Shown in pieces: positions 23,215-37,259 of a stretch of DNA of 64,000 nt. The stretch's first letter is position 1, and each line of letters begins with the position of its first letter. The translations under genes were made by a program, and so were the position numbers. Under the pieces are notes generated by a model. It saw nothing but the letters and a program-made list of their open reading frames with translations. It had not been told where the DNA came from and did no database searches. This DNA comes from Ectobius pallidus (lineage: Eukaryota > Arthropoda > Insecta > Blattodea > Ectobiidae): assembly GCA_964059195.1 (NCBI GenBank), contig CAXKWD010000015.1, positions 310,001 to 374,000 of the forward strand, in the 5' to 3' direction.

Positions 23215-26200
23215 ATGACATTGCTAGGCAACAGTTTCGTATTTGGAGATGGCATTGCTAAGCTACAGTTTCTTGTTCAAGATGTCAATGCTAAGCAACA
23301 GTCAGGTGTTTTAAAAACATCATTGCTAAGCAACAGTTTCCGGTTTAGACTGGCATCGCGAGGCAACACTTTTGTGATAGAAAAATCTAATTGTTAGGCA
23401 GCCAAATTGTCTTTAAAAGTTACATTGCTAGGAAAAGTTACGACTTTGAAAAATGCATTGAAAGGTAAAGGTTTTGTGTCAGAAATTGACATATCTCCGC
23501 AACAGTATCTTTTTTTAAAAGCTTTTAATAGGTAGCAATATTATGATTCAAAATGACATTGCTAAGAAACAGATCTTTTTGATGACATTGCTAGGCAACA
23601 GTTTCCGGTTTAGACTGGCATGGCTAGGCAAAACTTTCGTGATGGAAAAATTACATTGTTAGGCAGCCAAATAGTATTTAAAAATTACATTGCTAGGAAA
23701 AAGTTTCGTCTTTGAATAATGCATTGAAATGTAAAAGTTTGGTGTCTGAAATTGACATAGCTACGCAACAGTATATATTTTAAAAGTTTATAATAGGTAG
23801 CAATATTGTGTTTATAAATGACATTGCTAAGAAAAGTTATTTTATATGACATTGCTAGGCAACAGTTTCCGGTTTAAAATGGCATTGCTAGGCAACACTT
23901 TCGTGTTAAAACTCATTGCTAGGCAACAGTATTCTTTCTATTCAAGCAAAATTTACAACCCATGTTTTGCCATTAGCATTTCACCGATATTTTCATTGTA
24001 TGTATTGATGATTGAGGGATTAAAAACTATTCCTTATAGATGACGTTCCTAGGCAACAGTTTCGTATTTGGAGATGGCATTGCTATGCTACTGTTTCTTG
24101 TTCAAAATGTCAATGCTAAGCAACAGTCAGGTGTTTTAAAAACTTCATTGCTAAGCAACAGTTTCCGGTTTAGACTGGCATCGCTAGGCAACACTTTTGT
24201 GATAGAAAAATTTAATTGTTGGCAGCCAAATTGTCCTTAAAAGTTACATTGCTAGGAAAAGTTACGACTTTGAAAAATGCATTGAAAGGTAAAGGTTTTT
24301 TGACCGAAATTGACATTGCTACGCAACAGTATCTTTTTTTAAAAGCTTTTAATAGGTAGCAATATTATGTTTAAGAATGACATTGCTAAGCAACAGATCT
24401 TTTTGATGACTTTGCTAGGCAACAGTTTCCGGTTTAGACTGGCATGGCTAGGCAAAACTTTCGTGATAGAAAAATTACATTGTTAGGCAGCCAAATTGTA
24501 TTTAAAAGTTACATTGCTAGGAAAAGTTACGACTTTGAATAATGCATTGAAATGTAAAAGTTTTGTGTCTGAAATTGACATTGCTACGCAACAGTATATT
24601 TTTATAAAAGTTTATAATAGGTAGCAATATTGTGTTTAAAAATGACATTGCTAAGCAACAGTTCTTTTTGACGACATTGCTAGGCAACAGTTCCCGGTTT
24701 AAAATGGCATTGCTAGGCAACACTTTCGTGTTTTAAAACTCATTGCTAGGCAACAGTATTCTTTCTATTCAAGCAAAATTTACAACCCATGTTTTGCCAT
24801 TAGCATTTCACCGATATTTTCATTGTATGTATTGATCATTGAGGGATTAAAAACTATTCCCTATAGATGACATTGCTAGGCAACAGTTTCGTATTTGGAG
24901 ATGGCATTGCTAAGCTACAGTTCCTTGTTCAAAATGTCAATGCTAAGCAACAGTCAGGTGTTTTAAAAACTTCATTGCTAAGCAACAGTTTCCGGTTTAG
25001 ACTGGCATCGCTAGGCAACACTTTTGTGATAGAAAAATCTAATTGTTAGGCAGCCAAATTGTCTTTAAAAGTTACATTGCTAGGAAAAGTTACGACTTTG
25101 AAAAATGCATTGAAAGGTAAAGGTTTTGTGTCAGAAATTGACATTGCTCCGCAACAGTATCTTTTTTTAAAAGCTTCTAATAGGTAGCAATATTGTGTTT
25201 AAAAATGACATTGCTAAGCAACAGTTCTTTTTGACGACATTGCTAGGCAACAGTTTCCGGTTTAGACTGGCATGGCTAGGCAAAACTTTCGTGATAGAAA
25301 AATTACATTGTTAGGCAGACAAATAGTATTTAAAAATTACATTGCTAGGAAAACGTTTCGTCTTCGAATAAAGCATTGAAATGTAAACGTTTTGTGTCTG
25401 AAATTGACATAGCTACGCAACAGTATATATTTTAAAAGTTTATAATAGGTAGCAATATTGTGTTTATAAATGACATTGCTAAGAAAAGTTATTTTTTATG
25501 ACATTGCTAGGCAACAGTTTCCGGTTTAAAATGGCATTGCTAGGCAACACTTTCGTGTTTTAAAACTCATTGCTAGGCAACAGTATTCTTTCTGTTCAAG
25601 CAAAATTTACAACCCATGTTTTGCCATTAGCATTTCACCGATATTTTCATTGTATGTATTGATCATTGAGGGATTAAAAACTATTCCTTATAGATGACAT
25701 TGCTAGGCAACAGTTTCGTATTTGGAGATGGCATTGCTAAGCTACAGTTTCTTGTTCAAGATGTCAATGCTAAGCAACAGTCAGGTGTTTTAAAAAATCA
25801 TTGCTAAGCAACAGTTTCCGGTTTAGACTGGCATCGCTAGGCAACACTTTTGTGATAGAAAAATCTAATTGTTAGGCAGCCAAATTGTCTTTAAAAGTTA
25901 CATTGCTAGGAAAAGTTACGACTTTGAAAAATGCATTGAAAGGTAAAGGTTTTGTGTCAGAAATTGACATATCTCCGCAACAGTATCTTTTTTTAAAAGC
26001 TTTTAATAGGTAGCAATATTATGATTAAAAATGACATTGCTAAGCAACAGATCTTTTTGATGAGATTGCTAGGCAACAGTTTCCGGTTTAGACTGGCATC
26101 GCTAGGCAAAACTTTCGTGATAGAAAAATTACATTGTTAGGCAGCCAAATAGTATTTAAAAATTACATTGCTAGGAAAAAGTTTCGTCTTTGAATAATGC

Positions 26201-28170
26201 ATTGAAATGTAAAAGTTTGGTGTCTGAAATTGACATAGCTACGCAACAGTATATATTTTAAAAGTTTATAATAGGTAGCAATATTGTGTTTATAAATGAC
26301 ATTGCTAAGAAAAGTTATTTTTTATGACATTGCTAGGCAACAGTTTCCGGTTTAAAATGGCATTGCTAGGCAACACTTTCGTGTTAAAACTCATTGCTAG
26401 GCAACAGTATTCTTTCTATTCAAGCAAAATTTACAACCCATGTTTTGCCATTAGCATTTCACCGATATTTTCATTGTATGTATTGATCATGGAGGGATTA
26501 AAAACTATTCCTTATAGATGACATTCCTAGGCAACTGTTTCGTATTTGGAGATGGCATTGCTAAGCTAAAGTTTCTTGTTCAAAATGTCAATGCTAAGCA
26601 ACAGTCAGGTGTTTTAAAAACTTCATTGCTAAGCAACAGTTTCCGGTTTAGACTGGCATCGCTAGGCAACACTTTTGTGATGGAAAAATCTAATTGTTAG
26701 GCAGCCAAATTGTCTTTAAAAGTTACATTGCTAGGAAAAGTTACGACATTGAAAAATGCATTGAAAGGTAAAGGTTTTGTGTCAGAAATTGACATTGCTC
26801 CGCAACAGTATCTTTTTTAAAAGCTTCTAATAGGTAGCAATATTGTGTTTAAAAATGACATTGCTAAGCAACAGTTCTTTTTGACGACATTGCTAGGCAA
26901 CAGTTTCCGGTTTAGACTGGCATGGCTAGGCAAAACTTTCGTGATAGAAAAATTACATTGTTAGGCAGACAAATAGTATTTAAAAATTACATTGCTAGGA
27001 AAACGATTCGTCTTCGAATAATGCATTGAAATGTAAACGTTTTGTGTCTGAAATTGACATAGCTACGCAACAGTATATATTTTAAAAGTTTATAAAGGTA
27101 GCAATATTGTGTTTATAAATGACATTGCTAAGAAAAGTTATTTTTTATGACATTGCTAGGCAACAGTTTCCGGTTTAAAATGGCATTGCTAGGCAACACT
27201 TTCGTGTTTTAAAACTCATTGCTAGGCAACAGTATTCTTTCTGTTCAAGCAAAATTTACAACCCATGTTTTGCCATTAGCATTTCACCGATATTTTCATT
27301 GTATGTATTGATCATTGAGGGATTAAAAACTATTCCTTATAGATGACATTGCTAGGCAACAGTTTCGTATTTGGAGATGGCATTGCTAAGCTACAGTTTC
27401 TTGTTCAAAATGTCAATGCTAAGCAACAGTCAGGTGTTTTAAAAACTTCATTGCTAAGCAACAGTTTCCGGTTTAGACTGGCATCGCTAGGCAACACTTT
27501 TGTGATAGAAATATCTAATTGTTAGGCAGCCAAATTGTCTTTAAAAGTTACATTGCTAGGAAAAGTTACGACTTTGAAAAATGCATTGAAAGGTAAAGGT
27601 TTTGTGTCAGAAATTAACATTGCTCCGCAACAGTATCTTTTTTTAAAAGCTTTTAGTAGGTAGCAATATTATGTTTAAAAATGACATTGCTAAGCAACAG
27701 ATCTTTTTGATGACATTGCTAGGCAACAGTTTCCGGTTTAGACTGGCATGGCTAGGCAAAATTTTCGTGATAGAAAAATTACATTGTTAGGCAGCCAAAT
27801 TGTATTTAAAAATTACATTGCTATTAAAAAGTTTCACTTTGAAAAATGCATTGAAATGTAAAAGTTTTGTGTCTGAAATTGACATTGCTACGCAACAGTA
27901 TATTTTTTTAAAAGTTTATAATAGGTAGCAATATTGTGTTTAAAAATGACATTGCTAAGCAACAGTTCTTTTTGACGACATTGCTAGGCAACAGTTCCCG
28001 GTTTAAAATGGCATTGCTAGTCAACACTTTCGTGTTTTAAAACTCATTGCTAGGCAACAGTATTCTTTCTGTTCAAGCAAAATTTACAACCCATGTTTTG
28101 CCATTAGCATTTCACCGATATTTTCAGTGTATGTATTGATCATTGAGGGATTAAAAACTATTCCTTATAG
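23215..28170. repeat. Hexamer HOR copy 1 (P-Q-R-S-T-U, monomers 29-34)
   Basis: Monomers 29-32 also duplicate 25-28 at 3306 bp, including the private CGCGAGGC. Monomer 32 (25694) lost bases in AAAAAATCATTGC. Monomer 33 (26518) is the first full T type: ATTCCTAGGCAACTG, GCTAAAGTTTC, GTGATGGAAAAATC, AAAACGATTCGTC and TATAAAGGTAGC. Monomer 34 (27343) is the first U type: GAAATATCTAATTG, TTTTAGTAGG, CAAAATTTTCG and TTGCTATTAAAAAG. Confidence 0.9.
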
Positions 28171-31100
28171 ATGACATTGCTAGGCAACAGTTTCGTATTT
28201 GGAGATGGCATTGCTAAGCTACAGTTTCTTGTTCAAGATGTCAATGCTAAGCAACAGTCAGGTGTTTTAAAAACATCATTGCTAAGCAACAGTTTCCGGT
28301 TTAGACTGGCATCGCTAGGCAACACTTTTGTGATAGAAAAATCTAATTGTTAGGCAGCCAAATTGTCTTTAAAAGTTACATTGCTAGGAAAAGTTACGAC
28401 TTTGAAAAATGCATTGAAAGGTAAAGGTTTTGTGTCAGAAATTGACATATCTCCGCAACAGTATCTTTTTTTAAAAGCTTTTAATAGGTAGCAATATTAT
28501 GATTCAAAATGACATTGCTAAGCAACAGATCTTTTTGATGACATTGCTAGGCAACAGTTTCCGGTTTAGACTGGCATGGCTAGGCAAAACTTTCGTGATG
28601 GAAAAATTACATTGTTAGGCAGCCAAATAGTATTTAAAAATTACATTGCTAGGAAAAAGTTTCGTCTTTGAATAATGCATTGAAATGTAAAAGTTTGGTG
28701 TCTGAAATTGACATAGCTACGCAACAGTATATATTTTAAAAGTTTATAATAGGTAGCAATATTGTGTTTATAAATGACATTGCTAAGAAAAGTTATTTTA
28801 TATGACATTGCTAGGCAACAGTTTCCGGTTTAAAATGGCATTGCTAGGCAACACTTTCGTGTTAAAACTCATTGCTAGGCAACAGTATTCTTTCTATTCA
28901 AGCAAAATTTACAACCCATGTTTTGCCATTAGCATTTCACCGATATTTTCATTGTATGTATTGATGATTGAGGGATTAAAAACTATTCCTTATAGATGAC
29001 GTTCCTAGGCAACAGTTTCGTATTTGGAGATGGCATTGCTATGCTACTGTTTCTTGTTCAAAATGTCAATGCTAAGCAACAGTCAGGTGTTTTAAAAACT
29101 TCATTGCTAAGCAACAGTTTCCGGTTTAGACTGGCATCGCTAGGCAACACTTTTGTGATAGAAAAATTTAATTGTTGGCAGCCAAATTGTCCTTAAAAGT
29201 TACATTGCTAGGAAAAGTTACGACTTTGAAAAATGCATTGAAAGGTAAAGGTTTTTTGACCGAAATTGACATTGCTACGCAACAGTATCTTTTTTTAAAA
29301 GCTTTTAATAGGTAGCAATATTATGTTTAAGAATGACATTGCTAAGCAACAGATCTTTTTGATGACTTTGCTAGGCAACAGTTTCCGGTTTAGACTGGCA
29401 TGGCTAGGCAAAACTTTCGTGATAGAAAAATTACATTGTTAGGCAGCCAAATTGTATTTAAAAGTTACATTGCTAGGAAAAGTTACGACTTTGAATAATG
29501 CATTGAAATGTAAAAGTTTTGTGTCTGAAATTGACATTGCTACGCAACAGTATATTTTTATAAAAGTTTATAATAGGTAGCAATATTGTGTTTAAAAATG
29601 ACATTGCTAAGCAACAGTTCTTTTTGACGACATTGCTAGGCAACAGTTCCCGGTTTAAAATGGCATTGCTAGGCAACACTTTCGTGTTTTAAAACTCATT
29701 GCTAGGCAAAAGTATTCTTTCTATTCAAGCAAAATTTACAACCCATGTTTTGCCATTAGCATTTCACCGATATTTTCATTGTATGTATTGATCATTGAGG
29801 GATTAAAAACTATTCCCTATAGATGACATTGCTAGGCAACAGTTTCGTATTTGGAGATGGCATTGCTAAGCTACAGTTCCTTGTTCAAAATGTCAATGCT
29901 AAGCAACAGTCAGGTGTTTTAAAAACTTCATTGCTAAGCAACAGTTTCCGGTTTAGACTGGCATCGCTAGGCAACACTTTTGTGATAGAAAAATCTAATT
30001 GTTAGGCAGCCAAATTGTCTTTAAAAGTTACATTGCTAGGAAAAGTTACGACTTTGAAAAATGCATTGAAAGGTAAAGGTTTTGTGTCAGAAATTGACAT
30101 TGCTCCGCAACAGTATCTTTTTTTAAAAGCTTCTAATAGGTAGCAATATTGTGTTTAAAAATGACATTGCTAAGCAACAGTTCTTTTTGACGACATTGCT
30201 AGGCAACAGTTTCCGGTTTAGACTGGCATGGCTAGGCAAAACTTTCGTGATAGAAAAATTACATTGTTAGGCAGACAAATAGTATTTAAAAATTACATTG
30301 CTAGGAAAACGTTTCGTCTTCGAATAAAGCATTGAAATGTAAACGTTTTGTGTCTGAAATTGACATAGCTACGCAACAGTATATATTTTAAAAGTTTATA
30401 ATAGGTAGCAATATTGTGTTTATAAATGACATTGCTAAGAAAAGTTATTTTTTATGACATTGCTAGGCAACAGTTTCCGGTTTAAAATGGCATTGCTAGG
30501 CAACACTTTCGTGTTTTAAAACTCATTGCTAGGCAACAGTATTCTTTCTGTTCAAGCAAAATTTACAACCCATGTTTTGCCATTAGCATTTCACCGATAT
30601 TTTCATTGTATGTATTGATCATTGAGGGATTAAAAACTATTCCTTATAGATGACATTGCTAGGCAACAGTTTCGTATTTGGAGATGGCATTGCTAAGCTA
30701 CAGTTTCTTGTTCAAGATGTCAATGCTAAGCAACAGTCAGGTGTTTTAAAAACATCATTGCTAAGCAACAGTTTCCGGTTTAGACTGGCATCGCTAGGCA
30801 ACACTTTTGTGATAGAAAAATCTAATTGTTAGGCAGCCAAATTGTCTTTAAAAGTTACATTGCTAGGAAAAGTTACGACTTTGAAAAATGCATTGAAAGG
30901 TAAAGGTTTTGTGTCAGAAATTGACATATCTCCGCAACAGTATCTTTTTTTAAAAGCTTTTAATAGGTAGCAATATTATGATTAAAAATGACATTGCTAA
31001 GCAACAGATCTTTTTGATGACATTGCTAGGCAACAGTTTCCCGTTTAGACTGGCATGGCTAGGCAAAACTTTCGTGATAGAAAAATTACATTGTTAGGCA

Positions 31101-33127
31101 GCCAAATAGTATTTAAAAATTACATTGCTAGGAAAAAGTTTCGTCTTTGAATAATGCATTGAAATGTAAAAGTTTGGTGTCTGAAATTGACATAGCTACG
31201 CAACAGTATATATTTTAAAAGTTTATAATAGGTAGCAATATTGTGTTTATAAATGACATTGCTAAGAAAAGTTATTTTTTATGACATTGCTAGGCAACAG
31301 TTTCCGGTTTAAAATGGCATTGCTAGGCAACACTTTCGTGTTAAAACTCATTGCTAGGCAACAGTATTCTTTCTATTCAAGCAAAATTTACAACCCATGT
31401 TTTGCCATTAGCATTTCACCGATATTTTCATTGTATGTATTGATCATGGAGGGATTAAAAACTATTCCTTATAGATGACATTCCTAGGCAACTGTTTCGT
31501 ATTTGGAGATGGCATTGCTAAGCTAAAGTTTCTTGTTCAAAATGTCAATGCTAAGCAACAGTCAGGTGTTTTAAAAACTTCATTGCTAAGCAACAGTTTC
31601 CGGTTTAGACTGGCATCGCTAGGCAACACTTTTGTGATGGAAAAATCTAATTGTTAGGCAGCCAAATTGTCTTTAAAAGTTACATTGCTAGGAAAAGTTA
31701 CGACATTGAAAAATGCATTGTAAGGTAAAGGTTTTGTGTCAGAAATTGACATTGCTCCGCAACAGTATCTTTTTTAAAAGCTTCTAATAGGTAGCAATAT
31801 TGTGTTTAAAAATGACATTGCTAAGCAACAGTTCTTTTTGACGACATTGCTAGGCAACAGTTTCCGGTTTAGACTGGCATGGCTAGGCAAAACTTTCGTG
31901 ATAGAAAAATTACATTGTTAGGCAGACAAATAGTATTTAAAAATTACATTGCTAGGAAAACGATTCGTCTTCGAATAATGCATTGAAATGTAAACGTTTT
32001 GTGTCTGAAATTGACATAGCTACGCAACAGTATATATTTTAAAAGTTTATAAAGGTAGCAATATTGTGTTTATAAATGACATTGCTAAGAAAAGTTATTT
32101 TTTATGACATTGCTAGGCAACAGTTTCCGGTTTAAAATGGCATTGCTAGGCAACACTTTCGTGTTTTAAAACTCATTGCTAGGCAACAGTATTCTTTCTG
32201 TTCAAGCAAAATTTACAACCCATGTTTTGCCATTAGCATTTCACCGATATTTTCATTGTATGTATTGATCATTGAGGGATTAAAAACTATTCCTTATAGA
32301 TGACATTGCTAGGCAACAGTTTCGTATTTGGAGATGGCATTGCTAAGCTACAGTTTCTTGTTCAAAATGTCAATGCTAAGCAACAGTCAGGTGTTTTAAA
32401 AACTTCATTGCTAAGCAACAGTTTCCGGTTTAGACTGGCATCGCTAGGCAACACTTTTGTGATAGAAATATCTAATTGTTAGGCAGCCAAATTGTCTTTA
32501 AAAGTTACATTGCTAGGAAAAGTTACGACTTTGAAAATTGCATTGAAAGGTAAAGGTTTTGTGTCAGAAATTGACATTGCTCCGCAACAGTATCTTTTTT
32601 TAAAAGCTTTTAGTAGGTAGCAATATTATGTTTAAAAATGACATTGCTAAGCAACAGATCTTTTTGATGACATTGCTAGGCAACAGTTTCCGGTTTAGAC
32701 TGGCATGGCTAGGCAAAATTTTCGTGATAGAAAAATTACATTGTTAGGCAGCCAAATTGTATTTAAAAATTACATTGCTATTAAAAAGTTTCACTTTGAA
32801 AAATGCATTGAAATGTAAAAGTTTTGTGTCTGAAATTGACATTGCTACGCAACAGTATATTTTTTTAAAAGTTTATAATAGGTAGCAATATTGTGTTTAA
32901 AAATGACATTGCTAAGCAACAGTTCTTTTTGACGACATTGCTAGGCAACAGTTCCCGGTTTAAAATGGCATTGCTAGGCAACACTTTCGTGTTTTAAAAC
33001 TCATTGCTAGGCAACAGTATTCTTTCTGTTCAAGCAAAATTTACAACCCATGTTTTGCCATTAGCATTTCACCGATATTTTCAGTGTATGTATTGATCAT
33101 TGAGGGATTAAAAACTATTCCTTATAG
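28171..33127. repeat. Hexamer HOR copy 2 (monomers 35-40)
   Basis: P-Q-R-S-T-U starts at 28171, 28996, 29823, 30650, 31475 and 32300, each 4956-4957 bp after the matching monomer of copy 1. Family markers are retained. New changes include TTTCCCGTTTAG in S, CATTGTAAGGTAAAGG in T and GAAAATTGCATTG in U. The T and U changes are inherited by later copies, which orders the duplications. Confidence 0.9.
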
Positions 33128-36100
33128 ATGACATTGCTAGGCAACAGTTTCGTATTTGGAGATGGCATTGCTAAGCTACAGTTTCTTGTTCAAGATGTCA
33201 ATGCTAAGCAACAGTCAGGTGTTTTAAAAACATCATTGCTAAGCAACAGTTTCCGGTTTAGACTGGCATCGCTAGGCAACACTTTTGTGATAGAAAAATC
33301 TAATTGTTAGGCAGCCAAATTGTCTTTAAAAGTTACATTGCTAGGAAAAGTTACGACTTTGAAAAATGCATTGAAAGGTAAAGGTTTTGTGTCAGAAATT
33401 GACATATCTCCGCAACAGTATCTTTTTTTAAAAGCTTTTAATAGGTAGCAATATTATGATTCAAAATGACATTGCTAAGCAACAGATCTTTTTGATGACA
33501 TTGCTAGGCAACAGTTTCCGGTTTAGACTGGCATGGCTAGGCAAAACTTTCGTGATGGAAAAATTACATTGTTAGGCAGCCAAATAGTATTTAAAAATTA
33601 CATTGCTAGGAAAAAGTTTCGTCTTTGAATAATGCATTGAAATGTAAAAGTTTGGTGTCTGCAATTGACATAGCTACGCAACAGTATATATTTTAAAAGT
33701 TTATAATAGGTAGCAATATTGTGTTTGTAAATGACATTGCTAAGAAAAGTTATTTTATATGACATTGCTAGGCAACAGTTTCCGGTTTAAAATGGCATTG
33801 CTAGGCAACACTTTCGTGTTAAAACTCATTGCTAGGCAACAGTATTCTTTCTATTCAAGCAAAATTTACAACCCATGTTTTGCCATTAGCATTTCACCGA
33901 TATTTTCATTGTATGTATTGATGATTGAGGGATTAAAAACTATTCCTTATAGATGACGTTCCTAGGCAACAGTTTCGTATTTGGAGATGGCATTGCTATG
34001 CTACTGTTTCTTGTTCAAAATGTCAATGCTAAGCAACAGTCAGGTGTTTTAAAAACTTAATTGCTAAGCAACAGTTTCCGGTTTAGACTGGCATCGCTAG
34101 GCAACACTTTTGTGATAGAAAAATTTAATTGTTGGCAGCCAAATTGTCCTTAAAAGTTACATTGCTAGGAAAAGTTACGACTTTGAAAAATGCATTGAAA
34201 GGTAAAGGTTTTTTGACCGAAATTGACATTGCTACGCAACAGTATCTTTTTTTAAAAGCTTTTAATAGGTAGCAATATTATGTTTAAGAATGACATTGCT
34301 AAGCAACAGATCTTTTTGATGACTTTGCTAGGCAACAGTTTCCGGTTTAGACTGGCATGGCTAGGCAAAACTTTCGTGATAGAAAAATTACATTGTTAGG
34401 CAGCCAAATTGTATTTAAAAGTTACATTGCTAGGAAAAGTTACGACTTTGAATAATGCATTGAAATGTAAAAGTTTTGTGTCTGAAATTGACATTGCTAC
34501 GCAACAGTATATTTTTATAAAAGTTTATAATAGGTAGCAATATTGTGTTTAAAAATGACATTGCTAAGCAACAGTTCTTTTTGACGACATTGCTTTTCAA
34601 CAGTTCCCGGTTTAAAATGGCATTGCTAGGCAACACTTTCGTGTTTTAAAACTCATTGCTAGGCAACAGTATTCTTTCTATTCAAGCAAAATTTACAACC
34701 CATGTTTTGCCATTAGCATTTCACCGATATTTTCATTGTATGTATTGATCATTGAGGGATTAAAAACTATTCCCTATAGATGACATTGCTAGGCAACAGT
34801 TTCGTATTTGGAGATGGCATTGCTAAGCTACAGTTCCTTGTTCAAAATGTCAATGCTAAGCAACAGTCAGGTGTTTTAAAAACTTCATTGCTAAGCAACA
34901 GTTTCCGGTTTAGACTGGCATCGCTAGGCAACACTTTTGTGATAGAAAAATCTAATTGTTAGGCAGCCAAATTGTCTTTAAAAGTTACATTGCTAGGAAA
35001 AGTTACGACTTTGAAAAATGCATTGAAAGGTAAAGGTTTTGTGTCAGAAATTGACATTGCTCCGCAACAGTATCTTTTTTTAAAAGCTTCTAATAGGTAG
35101 CAATATTGTGTTTAAAAATGACATTGCTAAGCAACAGTTCTTTTTGACGACATTGCTAGGCAACAGTTTCCGGTTTAGACTGGCATGGCTAGGCAAAACT
35201 TTCGTGATAGAAAAATTACATTGTTAGGCAGACAAATAGTATTTAAAAATTACATTGCTAGGAAAACGTTTCGTCTTCGAATAAAGCATTGAAATGTAAA
35301 CGTTTTGTGTCTGAAATTGACATAGCTACGCAACAGTATATATTTTAAAAGTTTATAATAGGTAGCAATATTGTGTTTATAAATGACATTGCTAAGAAAA
35401 GTTATTTTTTATGACATTGCTAGGCAACAGTTTCCGGTTTAAAATGGCATTGCTAGGCAACACTTTCGTGTTTTAAAACTCATTGCTAGGCAACAGTATT
35501 CTTTCTGTTCAAGCAAAATTTACAACCCATGTTTTGCCATTAGCATTTCACCGATATTTTCATTGTATGTATTGATCATTGAGGGATTAAAAACTATTCC
35601 TTATAGATGACATTGCTAGGCAACAGTTTCGTATTTGGAGATGGCATTGCTAAGCTACAGTTTCTTGTTCAAGATGTCAATGCTAAGCAACAGTCAGGTG
35701 TTTTAAAAACATCATTGCTAAGCAACAGTTTCCGGTTTAGACTGGCATCGCTAGGCAACACTTTTGTGATAGAAAAATCTAATTGTTAGGCAGCCAAATT
35801 GTCTTTAAAAGTTACATTGCTAGGAAAAGTTACGACTTTGAAAAATGCATTGAAAGGTAAAGGTTTTGTGTCAGAAATTGACATATCTCCGCAACAGTAT
35901 CTTTTTTTAAAAGCTTTTAATAGGTAGCAATATTATGATTAAAAATGACATTGCTAAGCAACAGATCTTTTTGATGACATTGCTAGGCAACAGTTTCCGG
36001 TTTAGACTGGCATGGCTAGGCAAAACTTTCGTGATAGAAAAATTACATTGTTAGGCAGCCAAATAGTATTTAAAAATTACATTGCTAGGAAAAAGTTTCG

Positions 36101-37259
36101 TCTTTGAATAATGCATTGAAATGTAAAAGTTTGGTGTCTGAAATTGACATAGCTACGCAACAGTATATATTTTAAAAGTTTATAATAGGTAGCAATATTG
36201 TGTTTATAAATGACATTGCTAAGAAAAGTTATTTTTTATGACATTGCTAGGCAACAGTTTCCGGTTTAAAATGGCATTGCTAGGCAACACTTTCGTGTTA
36301 AAACTCATTGCTAGGCAACAGTATTCTTTCTATTCAAGCAAAATTTACAACCCATGTTTTGCCATTAGCATTTCACCGATATTTTCATTGTATGTATTGA
36401 TCATGGAGGGATTAAAAACTATTCCTTATAGATGACATTCCTAGGCAACTGTTTCGTATTTGGAGATGGCATTGCTAAGCTAAAGTTTCTTGTTCAAAAT
36501 GTCAATGCTAAGCAACAGTCAGGTGTTTTAAAAACTTCATTGCTAAGCAACAGTTTCCGGTTTAGACTGGCATCGCTAGGCAACACTTTTGTGATGGAAA
36601 AATCTAATTGTTAGGCAGCCAAATTGTCTTTAAAAGTTACATTGCTAGGAAAAGTTACGACTTTGAAAAATGCATTGAAAGGTAAAGGTTTTGTGTCAGA
36701 AATATACATTGCTCCGCAACAGTATCTTTTTTTAGAAGCTTTTAATAGGTAGCAATATTATGTTTAAAAATGACATTGCTAAGCAACAGATCTTTTTGAT
36801 AACATTGCTAGGCAACAGTTTCCGGTTTAGACTGTCATGGCTAGGCAAAACATTCGTGATAGAAAAATTACATTGTTAGGCAGCCAAATTGTATTTAAAA
36901 ATTACATTGCTAGGAAAAAGTTTCTCTTTGAAAAATGCATTGAAATGTAAAAGTTTTGTGTCTGAAATTGACATTGCTACGCAACAGTATATTTTTTTAA
37001 AAGTTTATAATAGATAGCAATATTGTGTTTAAAAATGACATTGCTAAGCAACAGTTCTTTTTGACGACATTGCTAGGCAACAGTTCCCGGTTTAAAATGG
37101 CATTGCTAGGCAACACTTTCGTGTTTTAAAACTCATTGCTAGGCGACAGTATTCTTTCTATTCAAGCAAAATTTACAACCCATGTTTTGCCATTAGCATT
37201 TCACCGATATTTTCATTGTATGTATTGATCATTGAGGGATTAAAAACTATTCCCTATAG
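33128..37259. repeat. Hexamer HOR copy 3, altered (monomers 41-45)
   Basis: P-Q-R-S starts at 33128, 33953, 34780 and 35607 are 4957 bp after copy 2. Monomer 42 (Q) gained AAAACTTAATTGC and a TTGCTTTTCAACAG patch. Monomer 45 (36432) is chimeric: its T head (GCTAAAGTTTC, GTGATGGAAAAATC) joins, between about 36600 and 36662, a tail like that of monomer 17 (AAATATACATTGC, TTAGAAGC, GATAACATTGC). I call this type T'. The expected U monomer is missing. Confidence 0.87.
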
